DNA of 64,000 nt from contig JAVBUO010000022.1 of NCBI GenBank assembly GCA_031555315.1, positions 1 through 64,000 on the forward strand. The letters run 5' to 3'. Shown here one piece after another: positions 1 through 7,798 of the stretch (position 1 is the stretch's first letter; each line of letters opens with the position of its first letter). The position numbers were made by a program, and so were the translations under genes. This stretch comes from JAVBJV01 sp031555315. GTDB lineage: Bacteria; Pseudomonadota; Alphaproteobacteria; Acetobacterales; Acetobacteraceae. The notes beneath the pieces are model-generated. The model saw nothing but the letters and a program-made list of their open reading frames with translations. It made no database searches and was not told the DNA's origin.

Positions 1-145
1 TAACGCCATCGAGCGCATGTTCTGCCGGCTCAAGGATTTCAGGCGCATCGCGACGCGTTACGACAGGCTGGCTGCCAACTTTCTCGGTGCCATACACCTC
101 GCAGCAGCTATCAGTTTCTGGTTATGAGTCCGCATCCTAGCGCGA
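1..145 (+). mobile_element. Right end of an IS5-type insertion sequence
   Basis: This covers the transposase end plus the short stretch after its stop codon. In this IS group the terminal inverted repeat lies very close to the transposase stop, so the boundary near base 140-145 is an inference and not a mapped end. The sequence beyond it holds degraded or small genes, which fits an insertion-disturbed region. Confidence 0.55.
2..127 (+). CDS. IS5-family transposase, C-terminal end (cut by window edge)
   Basis: The first bases read as an open frame of about 41 residues ending in TGA. It contains NAIERMFCRLKDFRRIATRYD followed shortly by an Ala-rich tail. The E-R-x-F-x-x-L-K-x-F-R-R-I-A-x-R-Y-D arrangement is the conserved region around the catalytic glutamate (third acidic residue of the DDE triad) of IS5-family transposases (IS427/IS1031 group). 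Only this C-terminal end lies in the window, so intactness cannot be judged. The element would be expected to end within a few tens of bases after the stop, but its other terminus is outside the window and the inverted repeat cannot be paired. Confidence 0.85.
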   Translation, partial: NAIERMFCRLKDFRRIATRYDRLAANFLGAIHLAAAISFWL

Positions 146-315
146 CGCGGTCGAATGCGGCGGACAGCAGGGTGGCGATCGCCGCAACCGGAAGGTCGCC
201 ACCACATCCGCCGCCAGCGCAGCGGCCAGCCACTCCCCCGTCACCATGACCGCCGACGCCGCTGGAACCGCGGCCTTGTTACCAGATACATTATTACCAG
301 ATATATTGTCGTTTC

Positions 316-414
316 CGGCCGCTGTTCGAAGCTGACTGGTATGTGCATCTGCAATCATCCGAGGATGATGGCATCAGCCTTGCCACGCTGGACGGAAATC
401 CCATAGCCGCATAG
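316..414 (+). pseudogene. Remnant of a glyoxalase/VOC-family protein
   Basis: The frame ending in TAG at 412 reads FRPLFEADWYVHLQS, then about 17 further residues. F-E-A-D-W-Y-V/I-H-L is a typical core strand of VOC (glyoxalase/bleomycin-resistance) proteins, usually about residues 30-45 of a 120-residue domain. No start codon or upstream half of the domain is visible in this frame, and the frame stops before the second half. It is therefore read as a gene scrap left beside the insertion sequence. The rest of 128-507 shows no convincing gene on either strand. Confidence 0.4.
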
Positions 415-507
415 CTTGAACCGGGCAGCGTCCGGAAAGCATAAAGCAGTTCATGCATCCGATATTTCCGTCGACGCATGGGGTAGTCGATGCATGAGGT
501 ACATGTG

Positions 508-741
508 ATGATCGAAAAGACGTGTGCTCAGGCCGTGCGAAATCAGGTTCTACGTGCTGTGGAAGAGCTAAGCACCGCGCTGATGACTGCTGAAAGTGGC
601 GCCACACCGGAAGGCTGCGCGAAGCTTAAAAAAGGCATCGGGCTGGCGATCGGTCATATCCAGGTGGAGATTCTGGAACCGATCTACGCGGAACACCCGG
701 AACTGGATGACCTGACGCCTCCGCAACAACGTGGGGCCTGA
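508..741 (+). CDS. Small hypothetical protein, 77 residues
   Basis: I do not recognise this protein. It is mostly helical in appearance and mildly acidic, with the C-terminal segment IYAEHPELDDL. There is no signal peptide or membrane segment. The ATG at 508 is preferred over the ATG at 490 because GAGG lies eight bases upstream of it (496-499). It stands alone, with the insertion-sequence end upstream and an in-frame continuation of coding-like sequence after its stop. Codon use looks like that of its neighbours, supporting a real gene, but no function can be given. Confidence 0.55.
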   Translation: MIEKTCAQAVRNQVLRAVEELSTALMTAESGATPEGCAKLKKGIGLAIGHIQVEILEPIYAEHPELDDLTPPQQRGA

Positions 742-876
742 TGTGCCGGCCGTCGGGACATCTGGTGCAACGCGCTGATTGATGCCATCAAACCGATCTC
801 GCCCGGTGCGGTATTCGCCACACGGCGCGCTGTCGAAGTGAAGCTGGAACGAATGCCCATCTTCCAGCTTTCATAA
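742..876 (+). other. In-frame coding-like continuation after the 77-residue gene
   Basis: Directly after the TGA at 739-741 the same frame stays open for 44 codons to a TAA at 874. It includes DAIKPISPGAVFATRRAVEV and ends MPIFQLS. The residue pattern looks like protein rather than random sequence, but there is no ATG at its beginning. It may be a remnant of another gene, or the upstream stop may be a mutation. Confidence 0.3.
841..875 (+). terminator. Hairpin, possible terminator
   Basis: A perfect 9-bp inverted repeat, AAGCTGGAA (841-849) with TTCCAGCTT (862-870), lies about 100 bases after the 77-residue gene. It is followed by TCATAAAAAC and not by a T-run, so termination is uncertain. 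The hairpin overlaps the coding-like continuation described above. Confidence 0.3.
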
Positions 877-923
877 AAACACCGTAGCTAACCGCTGTAT
901 GATCTGCAGCGACAACCTGAACG

Positions 924-1388
924 ATGCCCGAACCTGCAACACCCATTCCCACAAGAACCATGTACGCCTCTCGTTCGACCTGGATCGTCTTTTCCATCAT
1001 CTGGGCAATACCGAGTGGGATTTTCATGGTCGGCATACTGAGCAACCCGCGGCACTTCGACCGTGGAGCCGTTGGAATGCTGCTTATCATCGCCGCAGCT
1101 GCCGTGCTGATCGTCGCATGGATCACCGCCTTCAGGATTCGCATCGACAGTGAGAAACTGTCGTACCGCACGCTCGGCTCCCTGCTGCACGGCGAACGAT
1201 GGGTACGCTGGGAAGATATCGCATCAGCGGAAATCGCCGCCGGCCCGCCGCGCGGGTTGAAAATCACCGAACGCAACGCGACGGGACCGCTTGTCATCAA
1301 CCTGAAAGTCTTCGATCGCGCCGACGTCACGGCCCTGCTGGGCATCCTGCGGATACAGGCCCCTCTACGTACCTGCCGGGACGTCTGA
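924..1388 (+). CDS. Small membrane protein with PH-like domain
   Basis: The protein has 154 residues. Two hydrophobic helices near residues 20-40 and 50-68 are followed by a soluble domain of strands (FRIRIDSEKLSYRTLG, then WVRWEDIASAEI and ITERNATGPLVINL). This layout of two membrane helices plus a small beta-rich domain is seen in bacterial PH-domain (YdbS/DUF304-like) membrane proteins. The assignment rests on architecture only. No clear Shine-Dalgarno site precedes the ATG at 924, and an ATG at 960 is an alternative. Its 3' end overlaps the convergent hydrolase gene by 24 bases. Confidence 0.5.
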   Translation: MPEPATPIPTRTMYASRSTWIVFSIIWAIPSGIFMVGILSNPRHFDRGAVGMLLIIAAAAVLIVAWITAFRIRIDSEKLSYRTLGSLLHGERWVRWEDIASAEIAAGPPRGLKITERNATGPLVINLKVFDRADVTALLGILRIQAPLRTCRDV

Positions 1389-2603
1389 TCCTGTCGCCTC
1401 GCACCACGCGACGAACGGTTTCCACAATGCACGCTCGGCCCGGCTGCCCGCCACCATGCCGATATGTCCGGCGTGCGGCGTAAGCAGCGTTGCATCCGGC
1501 AACAGCGCGGCCAGCGGACGCGCGCTTTCCGGCGGCACGATGCGATCGGCCTCGGGCACCGCAACGAAGGCCGGCACGCGCACCGCGCGCGGGTCCACCA
1601 CCGCGCCGGCCACCCGCCAGCCGCCCTGCACCGGGGCGTTGGCGCCATACCAGCCGGAAATCGTCTCGCGCGCCACCGGCGCGGCCAGCGGCACGCCGTC
1701 GTTCAGCCAGTCCTCCAGCGCGACGAACATCCGCGCCCGCGCGCTTGCCGGGTCCAGCCGGGCGAAGCCCGCGTATTTGCGCGCGATACTCCACGGGTCG
1801 AGCATCGCGAACAGCACCTGCAGCGCATCGACCGGCAACGTGTCGTTGAACGCCAGCAACGGCTCGAGCAGCGGCAGCATCGCAGCGATCTGCTGTGCGC
1901 GTGCCGCATCGCCGGCATGGAAGTCCCACGGGGTCGCCAGCAGCGCCAGGCCGCGCACCAGATCGGGCCGGCGCTGCGCCGCCGCCAGCGCCAACAGCCC
2001 GCCCATGCAATAGCCGGCCAGAACCACCGGGCCAGTTGCCGCGATATGCGCCAGCGCGCGTTCCAGCGGCCCGGCGATATAATCGGTTAACGTAAACCGG
2101 CGCTCGACCGCGCCGGGCCAGCCCCAGTCCAGCAGCAACGGTCGTATTCCTGCCCCGGCCAGATGGCGCAGCATCGACATCCCCGGCGCCAGGTCGAGCA
2201 CATAGGCACGGTTGACCAGTGACGGCACGAACAGCACCGCAGGCCCGCTGCCCCCGTAATCCAGCAGCCGGATATTGCCTTCCGACCAGATAACGGGCGG
2301 TTCAGGCAGATCGCGTTGCCAGGGATGGCGGCGATAGGCGGCGATCCCGGCGATCAGCGCCCGGTTTTGCCGCGCCACCTCGCGCAATACCGCGGCCGGA
2401 AATTGCGTCGTTAGATCACTGTGCGCCCCGATGGCTGCCGCCAGCCGCGCCGCGTCCGGGCTTTTCCAGGTCCGCGAGCCGCTGTTCCAGGTCGGCAATC
2501 CGCCGATGGAGACGTTCGACGTCAGCATGGCCAGCCCCAGATGCAGCAGCAGCGGGCGCGGCCCCCGGCGGCGCAAAGGGGCCGGAAAATCCAGCCGCTC
2601 CAT
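1365..2603 (-). CDS. PhaC-like alpha/beta hydrolase (polyhydroxyalkanoate synthase-related)
   Basis: This 412-residue protein is related to PHA synthases. The nucleophile motif GYCMGG is the G-x-C-x-G lipase-like box of PhaC, with Cys in place of the lipase Ser. Other PhaC-type segments are VLFVPSLVNRAYVLDL, the LLLDWGWPG strand and the end region HAGHIGM with a candidate catalytic His. At about 410 residues it is close to class III PhaC in size and shorter than class I enzymes of about 590. It lies divergent from phaR and overlaps the preceding PhaE-like gene by 188 bases in another frame. A role in PHA polymerisation is inferred; it could also be a related hydrolase or depolymerase. Confidence 0.75.
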   Translation of the reverse strand: MERLDFPAPLRRRGPRPLLLHLGLAMLTSNVSIGGLPTWNSGSRTWKSPDAARLAAAIGAHSDLTTQFPAAVLREVARQNRALIAGIAAYRRHPWQRDLPEPPVIWSEGNIRLLDYGGSGPAVLFVPSLVNRAYVLDLAPGMSMLRHLAGAGIRPLLLDWGWPGAVERRFTLTDYIAGPLERALAHIAATGPVVLAGYCMGGLLALAAAQRRPDLVRGLALLATPWDFHAGDAARAQQIAAMLPLLEPLLAFNDTLPVDALQVLFAMLDPWSIARKYAGFARLDPASARARMFVALEDWLNDGVPLAAPVARETISGWYGANAPVQGGWRVAGAVVDPRAVRVPAFVAVPEADRIVPPESARPLAALLPDATLLTPHAGHIGMVAGSRAERALWKPFVAWCEATGSDVPAGT

Positions 2604-2802
2604 CACGCGGCACCGATTTCAGCATCGCCGATGCCGCGCCGGCCCACAGCGCCGCCATCGCCTGCCAGCCTTCGATCGCCTCGCGGTCGGCAGCCCAGGC
2701 GGCCATTTCGCTCTGCCACATGGCCACCCAGTCGCGCGCCAAGGTATCCAGATCCAGGGCATCGCCCTCTGGTGAAGGGGGAGCCGCTGTTGTATCGCTC
2801 AT
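2416..2802 (-). CDS. Small PhaE-like / phasin-like protein, 128 residues
   Basis: The protein carries a tryptophan-rich helical segment (LARDWVAMWQSEMAAWAADRE), a Pro/Ala linker and a C-terminal coiled-coil segment (ERLHRRIADLEQRLADLE). This composition resembles PhaE-type subunits and granule-associated proteins, but the match is by general character only. The start is chosen at 2802 because GGAGG lies about ten bases upstream. Its last 62 codons overlap the PhaC-like gene, so the two are probably translationally coupled. They would be expressed together and both sit opposite phaR, which supports a PHA-related role. Confidence 0.6.
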   Translation of the reverse strand: MSDTTAAPPSPEGDALDLDTLARDWVAMWQSEMAAWAADREAIEGWQAMAALWAGAASAMLKSVPRDGAAGFSGPFAPPGAAPAAAASGAGHADVERLHRRIADLEQRLADLEKPGRGAAGGSHRGAQ

Positions 2803-2851
2803 TCGCCATTCATCCTCCAGCACTCCCTTATACAGATTTCTTCCGCAGATG

Positions 2852-2881
2852 CGAAAACGTGCTAGCGTGAGGAAGTTTTCG
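2852..2881. promoter_or_regulatory. Inverted repeat in the phaR / PHA gene divergent promoter region
   Basis: CGAAAAC (2852-2858) and GTTTTCG (2875-2881) form a 7-bp inverted repeat with a GCTAGC palindrome between them. The site lies in the 98-base gap between the divergent phaR and PhaE-like genes. PhaR repressors commonly bind such intergenic regions to control themselves and PHA genes. No TGCA-type PhaR motif is evident, so operator function is a guess from position and symmetry. Confidence 0.3.
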
Positions 2882-2900
2882 ACGACCCAAGGAACCGCCC

Positions 2901-3497
2901 ATGCCGTCAACCGCATCTGCCAAAACAGCCCCTCCTCCTCCCGTGGTTGTCAAAAAATACGCAAATAGGCGGTTATATAATACCGAAAGCTCCTGTTACA
3001 TTACTCTTGAGAACCTTGCCGAAATGATTCGCAACGGGCGCGACTTTGCCGTATACGATGCCAAAACCGGTGACGATATTACCCGTTCCGTTCTGACGCA
3101 GATCATCGTCGAGGCCGAGAACAGCGGGCAGCATCTTTTACCGACATCGTTTCTGCGGCAGTTGATCAGCTTTTATGGAGACAGTCTGCAAGGTCTGGTG
3201 CCGCCCTATCTCGACAATGCCATGAACAGTTTCGCCCGCCAGCAGGAACAGATGCGGCGCACCCTGCAACAAACGATGGGCGAACTGCTCCCGGTCGGAC
3301 TCGAGGAACTGGGCCGCAAGAATATGGCGATGTTTGAGCAGGCGATGAATCTGTTCTCGCCTTTCTACCAGCCCCCTTCGCCGGCGGAGGCCGACGATCA
3401 AGATGCAGCGGCCCAGGAAACCCCAGAGATCCGCAAACTCAAGGTGCAGATTGAAGAACTGCAGCGTCAAATCGCCAATTTGACCCGAAACCAATAG
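2901..3497 (+). CDS. phaR: PhaR, polyhydroxyalkanoate synthesis repressor
   Basis: The protein has 198 residues. The N-terminal domain (about 18-80) contains the hallmark KKYANRRLYNT segment and ITLENLAEMIRNG, the PHA accumulation regulator DNA-binding domain. It is followed by the granule-associated region QHLLPTSFLRQLISFYGDSL and a C-terminal coiled coil (ETPEIRKLKVQIEELQRQI). PhaR represses phasin and PHA genes and is released when it binds nascent granules. The gene is divergent from the PhaC-like and PhaE-like genes, as expected for a regulator of that locus. An AAGGAA element precedes the ATG. Confidence 0.95.
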   Translation: MPSTASAKTAPPPPVVVKKYANRRLYNTESSCYITLENLAEMIRNGRDFAVYDAKTGDDITRSVLTQIIVEAENSGQHLLPTSFLRQLISFYGDSLQGLVPPYLDNAMNSFARQQEQMRRTLQQTMGELLPVGLEELGRKNMAMFEQAMNLFSPFYQPPSPAEADDQDAAAQETPEIRKLKVQIEELQRQIANLTRNQ

Positions 3498-3509
3498 TCC
3501 TGGTTACAA

Positions 3510-3521
3510 AATACCGGTATT
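3510..3521. promoter_or_regulatory. 12-bp palindrome upstream of HTH regulator
   Basis: AATACCGGTATT is a perfect palindrome 12 bases after the phaR stop and about 107 bases before the HTH gene. It could be an operator for that regulator. There is no direct evidence of binding. Confidence 0.3.
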
Positions 3522-3542
3522 CACAACTATTTGGTTCACGGT

Positions 3543-3560
3543 AAAATTTTTAAAAATTTT
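3543..3560. promoter_or_regulatory. 18-bp AT-only palindrome upstream of HTH regulator
   Basis: AAAATTTTTAAAAATTTT is a perfect palindrome in a strongly GC-rich context, 68 bases before the HTH gene's start. It may be a promoter or operator element, or an intrinsically bent tract. It is listed because such an AT tract is rare in this window. Confidence 0.35.
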
Positions 3561-3628
3561 GCCCGCTAAGTGGAACCACTCGCCCTGCACGTCATTCTCT
3601 AATTGGAAACTCAAACTGGAGAATGACT

Positions 3629-4105
3629 ATGGCGACAAGTTTTTCTGGCCCTGCCACCGGCACGACTACCCCGTCGGTGACTGGCGCTACGATACAGGGA
3701 GGCCAACGGGCGCCGCTGCGTGCCAGTAATGCTGACCGCCATGTCGGCACACGTATCCGTGAACGCCGGATCATGATGGGGCTGTCGCAGCAGCAGCTGG
3801 CACGAATGATCGGTGTCACGTATCAGCAGGCGCACAAGTACGAACGCGGCCTCAACCGTATCTCGGCGGGCCGCCTGTACGAAATCGCGCAGGTGCTGAG
3901 CGTGCCGGTCAGCTGGTTCTTCGAAGGGCTGGCGGTCGATGTCAGCAAGCAGGAAGCGACCCCGCGCCAGCGCATGTGCCTGGAACTGGCGCGCAACTTC
4001 GCCGCGATTGATAACGAAAAGCATCAGGAAGCGCTTAGCCAGATGGCACGCGCACTGGCTGCCCAGGCCGCAGCGGAACGCGGCGAGCAGTCGATCACGG
4101 AATAA
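3629..4105 (+). CDS. XRE-family helix-turn-helix transcriptional regulator
   Basis: The protein has 158 residues. The helix-turn-helix domain occupies about residues 40-95 and reads LSQQQLARMIGVTYQQAHKY, then ERGLNRISAGRLYEIAQ. This is typical of a common alphaproteobacterial Cro/C1-type family in which the recognition region is followed by the Y-E-R-G-x-N-R-I motif. The C-terminal part is helical and may mediate oligomerisation. The ATG at 3629 is preferred over 3623 because GGAG then lies seven bases upstream. Two palindromes lie upstream and a strong hairpin lies downstream, so it is probably a monocistronic gene. Its target is unknown. Confidence 0.9.
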   Translation: MATSFSGPATGTTTPSVTGATIQGGQRAPLRASNADRHVGTRIRERRIMMGLSQQQLARMIGVTYQQAHKYERGLNRISAGRLYEIAQVLSVPVSWFFEGLAVDVSKQEATPRQRMCLELARNFAAIDNEKHQEALSQMARALAAQAAAERGEQSITE

Positions 4106-4144
4106 ACAGCGGGTTTCACCGCAAAAAAAAATGGACCACCGACT

Positions 4145-4182
4145 TGCCGCCCGGGAAAGCTTTCTCCGGGCGGCAGTTTCAG
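4145..4182 (+). terminator. Rho-independent terminator after HTH gene
   Basis: TGCCGCCCGG (4145-4154) pairs perfectly with CCGGGCGGCA (4166-4175) and is followed by GTTTCAGTTTT. It lies 40 bases after the regulator's stop. Confidence 0.8.
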
Positions 4183-4291
4183 TTTTCCGGTTCAGCCGCC
4201 GCGGCCGGCACTTGAACGACAATATTTCTGTTTCACGCTGTACAACCCACGCTATCCTGCCTCCCGACTGACAGGTCAGGGAGACTTCCAT

Positions 4292-5890
4292 ATGTTGAAG
4301 CGCCGCACGCTGCTGACATCCGCCGCCGTCATCAGCACCTACATATCCACGCGCCCCCGCGCCAACGCGGCCACGCCGCGCAACGTGGTGGTCATGGGCA
4401 AGCAGATCGACGACGTCATCACGCTCGACCCACAGGAATCGTTCGAATACACGGGGGCCGAGATCGGCAGCAACGTCTACCAGAAACTGGTGATCGCAGA
4501 CCCCGCAGCCCCCAGCCGGCTGAACGGCGAACTTGCCGAACGCTGGGAGATCAGCCCCGACGGAAAAACCTATACGTTCCATATACGCCCGGACGCGAAA
4601 TTCGCTTCGGGCAAGCCCGTCACCGCCGAGGACGCCGCCTTCTCCATCCAGCGTGCTGTGCTGCTCGACAAGGCGCCTGGCTTCATCATTACCCAGTTCG
4701 GCCTGACCAAGGACAACGTCGCCGAACGCGTGAAGGCCGTGGATGCACACACGCTGCGCATTGAACTGCCCGAGGCTTTCGCCCCGACCTTCCTGCTTTA
4801 CTGCCTGACCTCGAATGTCGGCAGCATCGTCGAGAAAGCCACCGTGCTGGCCAATCAGAAAGACGGCGATCTGGGCGGCGCCTGGCTGAAAACCAATTCC
4901 GCCGGATCGGGCCCGCTCGCGCTGCGCAGCTGGCTGGCCAGCGAAAGCATTTCGCTGGATTTGAACAGAAACTTCACCGGCACCAAACCGGCCTGGAACC
5001 GGTGTGTGGTCCGCCACATGCCCGAACCATCGGCGCAGTTGCTGGCCCTGCGCCAGCGCGACATCGATTACGCGCGCAACCTTGGCCCCGACCAGTTGCG
5101 CGCCATTGCCGGCAATGCGGAATTCGTGACCGCCCCCACCAAACGCGCCAGCCTGATCTATATCGCGCTGAACCAAAAACACCCGATCCTGTCGCGGCCC
5201 GCAGTGCGCCAGGCGATCAAATGGGCGATCAATTACGAAGCGATCGAAAAGAACATTACTGCCAATATCTACCACGCGCATCAGGCTTTCCTGCCGGCCG
5301 GCCTGCCCGGCGCACTGACCGACATGCCGTTCAAGAAAGACGTCGCGCGCGCCATGGCGCTGCTGGCGGAAGCCGGCGTTCCGGACGGGTTCGAGATTTC
5401 GATGGACCATTTCTCGGGCGCGCCGCAGGGCGACATCGCCCAGGCCATCCAGGCCGATCTGATGGACATCGGCATCAAGGTGAATCTTCTGGGCGGCGAG
5501 ATGCGCGCCATCATCACCAAGACCCGCGCCCGCACACACGAAATGGCGATGCTGCGCTGGGCATCCGACTATCTCGACCCGAACAGCAACGCGCAGGCCT
5601 TCTGTGAAAATACCGACAATTCGGACAGCGCCGCCATCAAGCCGCTGACCTGGCGGTCGTCGTGGCAGGACAAAGAAATCTCGGACATGTCGCTGGCCGC
5701 AGTGCGTGAACTGGATGGCGACAAACGCATCGCGATGTACCAGCAACTCCAGCGTCTGCACCGCGACCGTTCGCCGTTCGTCATCCTGCTGCAGGAAATC
5801 GAGGTGCCGACATCGCGACGCGGCGTCTCTGGCCTGTATGTGGGCGCAACCTCGGATAGCACACAATACTCCGGCATAATAAAAAGCTGA
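4292..5890 (+). CDS. ABC transporter substrate-binding protein, peptide type (family 5), copy 1
   Basis: The protein has 532 residues. It begins MLKRRTLLTSAAVIS and has an Ala-x-Ala cleavage region near residue 27; the Arg-Arg pair allows a Tat signal. The mature part is a type II binding protein of the dipeptide/oligopeptide family (SBP_bac_5), with the usual LAERWEISPDGKTYTFHIR and FASGKPVTAEDAAFSIQR segments. AGGGAG lies eight bases before the ATG. It is the first gene of a cluster with a paralogous second receptor, two permeases and two ATPases. The two receptors share most of their length with very similar segments, so a tandem duplication is inferred. The ligand is unknown. Confidence 0.9.
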   Translation: MLKRRTLLTSAAVISTYISTRPRANAATPRNVVVMGKQIDDVITLDPQESFEYTGAEIGSNVYQKLVIADPAAPSRLNGELAERWEISPDGKTYTFHIRPDAKFASGKPVTAEDAAFSIQRAVLLDKAPGFIITQFGLTKDNVAERVKAVDAHTLRIELPEAFAPTFLLYCLTSNVGSIVEKATVLANQKDGDLGGAWLKTNSAGSGPLALRSWLASESISLDLNRNFTGTKPAWNRCVVRHMPEPSAQLLALRQRDIDYARNLGPDQLRAIAGNAEFVTAPTKRASLIYIALNQKHPILSRPAVRQAIKWAINYEAIEKNITANIYHAHQAFLPAGLPGALTDMPFKKDVARAMALLAEAGVPDGFEISMDHFSGAPQGDIAQAIQADLMDIGIKVNLLGGEMRAIITKTRARTHEMAMLRWASDYLDPNSNAQAFCENTDNSDSAAIKPLTWRSSWQDKEISDMSLAAVRELDGDKRIAMYQQLQRLHRDRSPFVILLQEIEVPTSRRGVSGLYVGATSDSTQYSGIIKS

Positions 5891-5912
5891 TATCCTAATA
5901 GGTTATTTTGCC

Positions 5913-5940
5913 ACGGGGCGTCTTTACGGCGCCCCGTTTC
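5913..5940 (+). terminator. Hairpin between the two receptor genes
   Basis: ACGGGGCG (5913-5920) pairs with CGCCCCGT (5930-5937), followed by TTCAC. It lies between the two binding-protein genes and may attenuate or stabilise transcripts. Confidence 0.55.
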
Positions 5941-6048
5941 ACATGGCATAGCGCCGCACCTCATGAAATATTTTCCGGCGAATTCCCTGGCGGCCGTGTT
6001 ATCCAGACACCACCTCTTTTTCACAGTCCAGACAGAGCGAGAACACAC

Positions 6049-7644
6049 ATGCTGACCCGCCGCGGCCTGATGGCCACCGCCACAGCTGGCGCCGTTTTCA
6101 CAACGCTGCACGACATCCGCGCGGCGACGCCTGCGGGCGTCGTCGTAATGGGCAAGAACATCGCCGACATGACCAGCCTCGACCCGCACGAAGCGTTCGA
6201 GAGCAGCGGCACGGAAATCCTGGTCAGCACCTATCAGCGCCTGATGGGCCCGGCGCCCGACGGTTCCACGGCGATCGCCGGCGATCTGGCCGAGCGCTGG
6301 GAAATCGCCCCCGACGGTGTGACCTATACGTTCTGGCTGAAGAAGGACGCGAAGTTCGCCTCGGGCAATCCGGTCACCGCGGAAGACGTGGTGTTTTCCC
6401 TGCAGCGCCTGGTGACGATGGGCAAGACCGGGTCGGTGATCGTCACCCAGTTCGGTCTGGTCAAAGACAACGTGGCATCGCTGATCAAGGCCGTCGATAC
6501 GCACACACTGACCATCACCCTGCCCGAACGCTTCGCGCCGACCTTCCTGCTCTACTGTCTCGGCACCGGCGTGGTCAGCGTGGTCGAGAAAGCCGCGGCG
6601 CTGGCCAACCAGAAGGATGGCGATCTGGGCAATGCCTGGCTGAAGCTGAACACCGCCGGGTCCGGTCCCCTGATGCTGCGCGCCTGGCGGGCCAGCGAGA
6701 GCGTAACGCTGGACCTCAACCCGCACTACAACGGCCCGAAGCCCGACTGGCGCCGCCTGGTCATCCGCCATCTGGGCGAACCCTCGGCGCAGTTGCTGGC
6801 GATCCAGCAGGGCGACATCGACATCGCGCGCGACCTGGGGCCGGATCAGATCCGCACACTGGCCGGAAACCAGGACATCAACGTCGTAAAGTCGAACCGC
6901 GCGGCGGTGATGTACATTACGATGAATCAGAATCACCCGATCCTGTCCAAGCCGCAGGTGCTGCAGGCGATCAAATGGGCGGTCGATTACGAAGCGCTGG
7001 AGACCAACATCGTCGCCGGCACCTACAAGATCCAGCAATCCTTCCTGCCGCAGGATTTTCCGGCCGCAATCCCCGATCGCCCGTTCAAAAAGGATGTCGC
7101 GAAAGCCAGGGCATTGCTGGCCGAGGCCGGGTATCCGCATGGTTTCGAGATCAAGCTCGACCATTATTCGACCGGCCTCTATCCCGACATCGTGCAGGTG
7201 ATCCAGGCCAATCTGGCCGAGATCGACATCAAGGCAACGCTGCTGAGCGGCGAGCCACGCGCCGTGATCACCAAGAGCCGCGAACGCCGTCACGAAATGG
7301 CGATCCTGCAATGGGGCGCCGATTACTTCGACCCCAACACCAACGCGCAGGCATTCTGCGAAAACATCGACAACACCGACGCAACACCCCTGAAGACCCT
7401 GGCCTGGCATTCCAGCTGGCAGGACAAGGAAATCTCGGACATGGCGCGCGCCGCAGCACGCGAGCGCGATGCGGACAAACGGATCGAGATGTATGCACAG
7501 CTGCAACGCCTGCATCATCAGCGCGCCCCGTTCGCATTCATGCTGCAGCAGATCTGGATCACCGCGACACGCCGGAACATCAGCAATTTCGCGTCGGGTC
7601 CGATTTCAAGCCGCACATTCTACCGCACCATCGCCAAGGCATAA
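6049..7644 (+). CDS. ABC transporter substrate-binding protein, peptide type (family 5), copy 2
   Basis: The protein has 531 residues and is a paralogue of the preceding receptor. Shared landmarks include VVMGKxI near the mature N-terminus, LAERWEI, FASGNPVTAED, a KxDNVA segment and a conserved region around AQAFCENxDN. The start at 6049 gives the signal peptide MLTRRGLMATATAGA; an in-frame upstream extension to 5908 lacks one and was rejected. The Arg-Arg pair suggests possible Tat export. It probably delivers a related but different ligand to the permease pair downstream. Two receptors for one transporter core suggests broadened substrate range. Confidence 0.9.
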   Translation: MLTRRGLMATATAGAVFTTLHDIRAATPAGVVVMGKNIADMTSLDPHEAFESSGTEILVSTYQRLMGPAPDGSTAIAGDLAERWEIAPDGVTYTFWLKKDAKFASGNPVTAEDVVFSLQRLVTMGKTGSVIVTQFGLVKDNVASLIKAVDTHTLTITLPERFAPTFLLYCLGTGVVSVVEKAAALANQKDGDLGNAWLKLNTAGSGPLMLRAWRASESVTLDLNPHYNGPKPDWRRLVIRHLGEPSAQLLAIQQGDIDIARDLGPDQIRTLAGNQDINVVKSNRAAVMYITMNQNHPILSKPQVLQAIKWAVDYEALETNIVAGTYKIQQSFLPQDFPAAIPDRPFKKDVAKARALLAEAGYPHGFEIKLDHYSTGLYPDIVQVIQANLAEIDIKATLLSGEPRAVITKSRERRHEMAILQWGADYFDPNTNAQAFCENIDNTDATPLKTLAWHSSWQDKEISDMARAAARERDADKRIEMYAQLQRLHHQRAPFAFMLQQIWITATRRNISNFASGPISSRTFYRTIAKA

Positions 7645-7660
7645 CGCCCCCAAACAGTGC

Positions 7661-7688
7661 CCCCTGCCGGCCGCCAAGCCGGCAGGGG
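7661..7688 (+). terminator. Strong hairpin between receptor and permease genes
   Basis: CCCCTGCCGGC (7661-7671) pairs perfectly with GCCGGCAGGGG (7678-7688). No T-run follows. Such hairpins after a binding-protein gene often protect its mRNA and lower expression of the membrane genes downstream. Confidence 0.55.
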
Positions 7689-7798
7689 AACTTATTATTC
7701 TGCAGGAGATTTTCTGCCAGAAAACCTGTATCAGGGGTTTCATCATGCCAACGTATCGTCTTGCGCCGTCCGGCGCCGTCCTTTGCAGGGATTGATCG

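Noticed and set aside
3611..5866. Long minus-strand open frame opposite the first receptor gene
   Set aside because: High GC content and codon bias give long antisense frames; the plus-strand receptor has a signal peptide, ribosome-binding site and family motifs, and the antisense frame has none.
5569..7518. Long minus-strand open frame opposite the second receptor gene
   Set aside because: Same reason as above; translated sequence has no recognisable fold and repeats the antisense bias.
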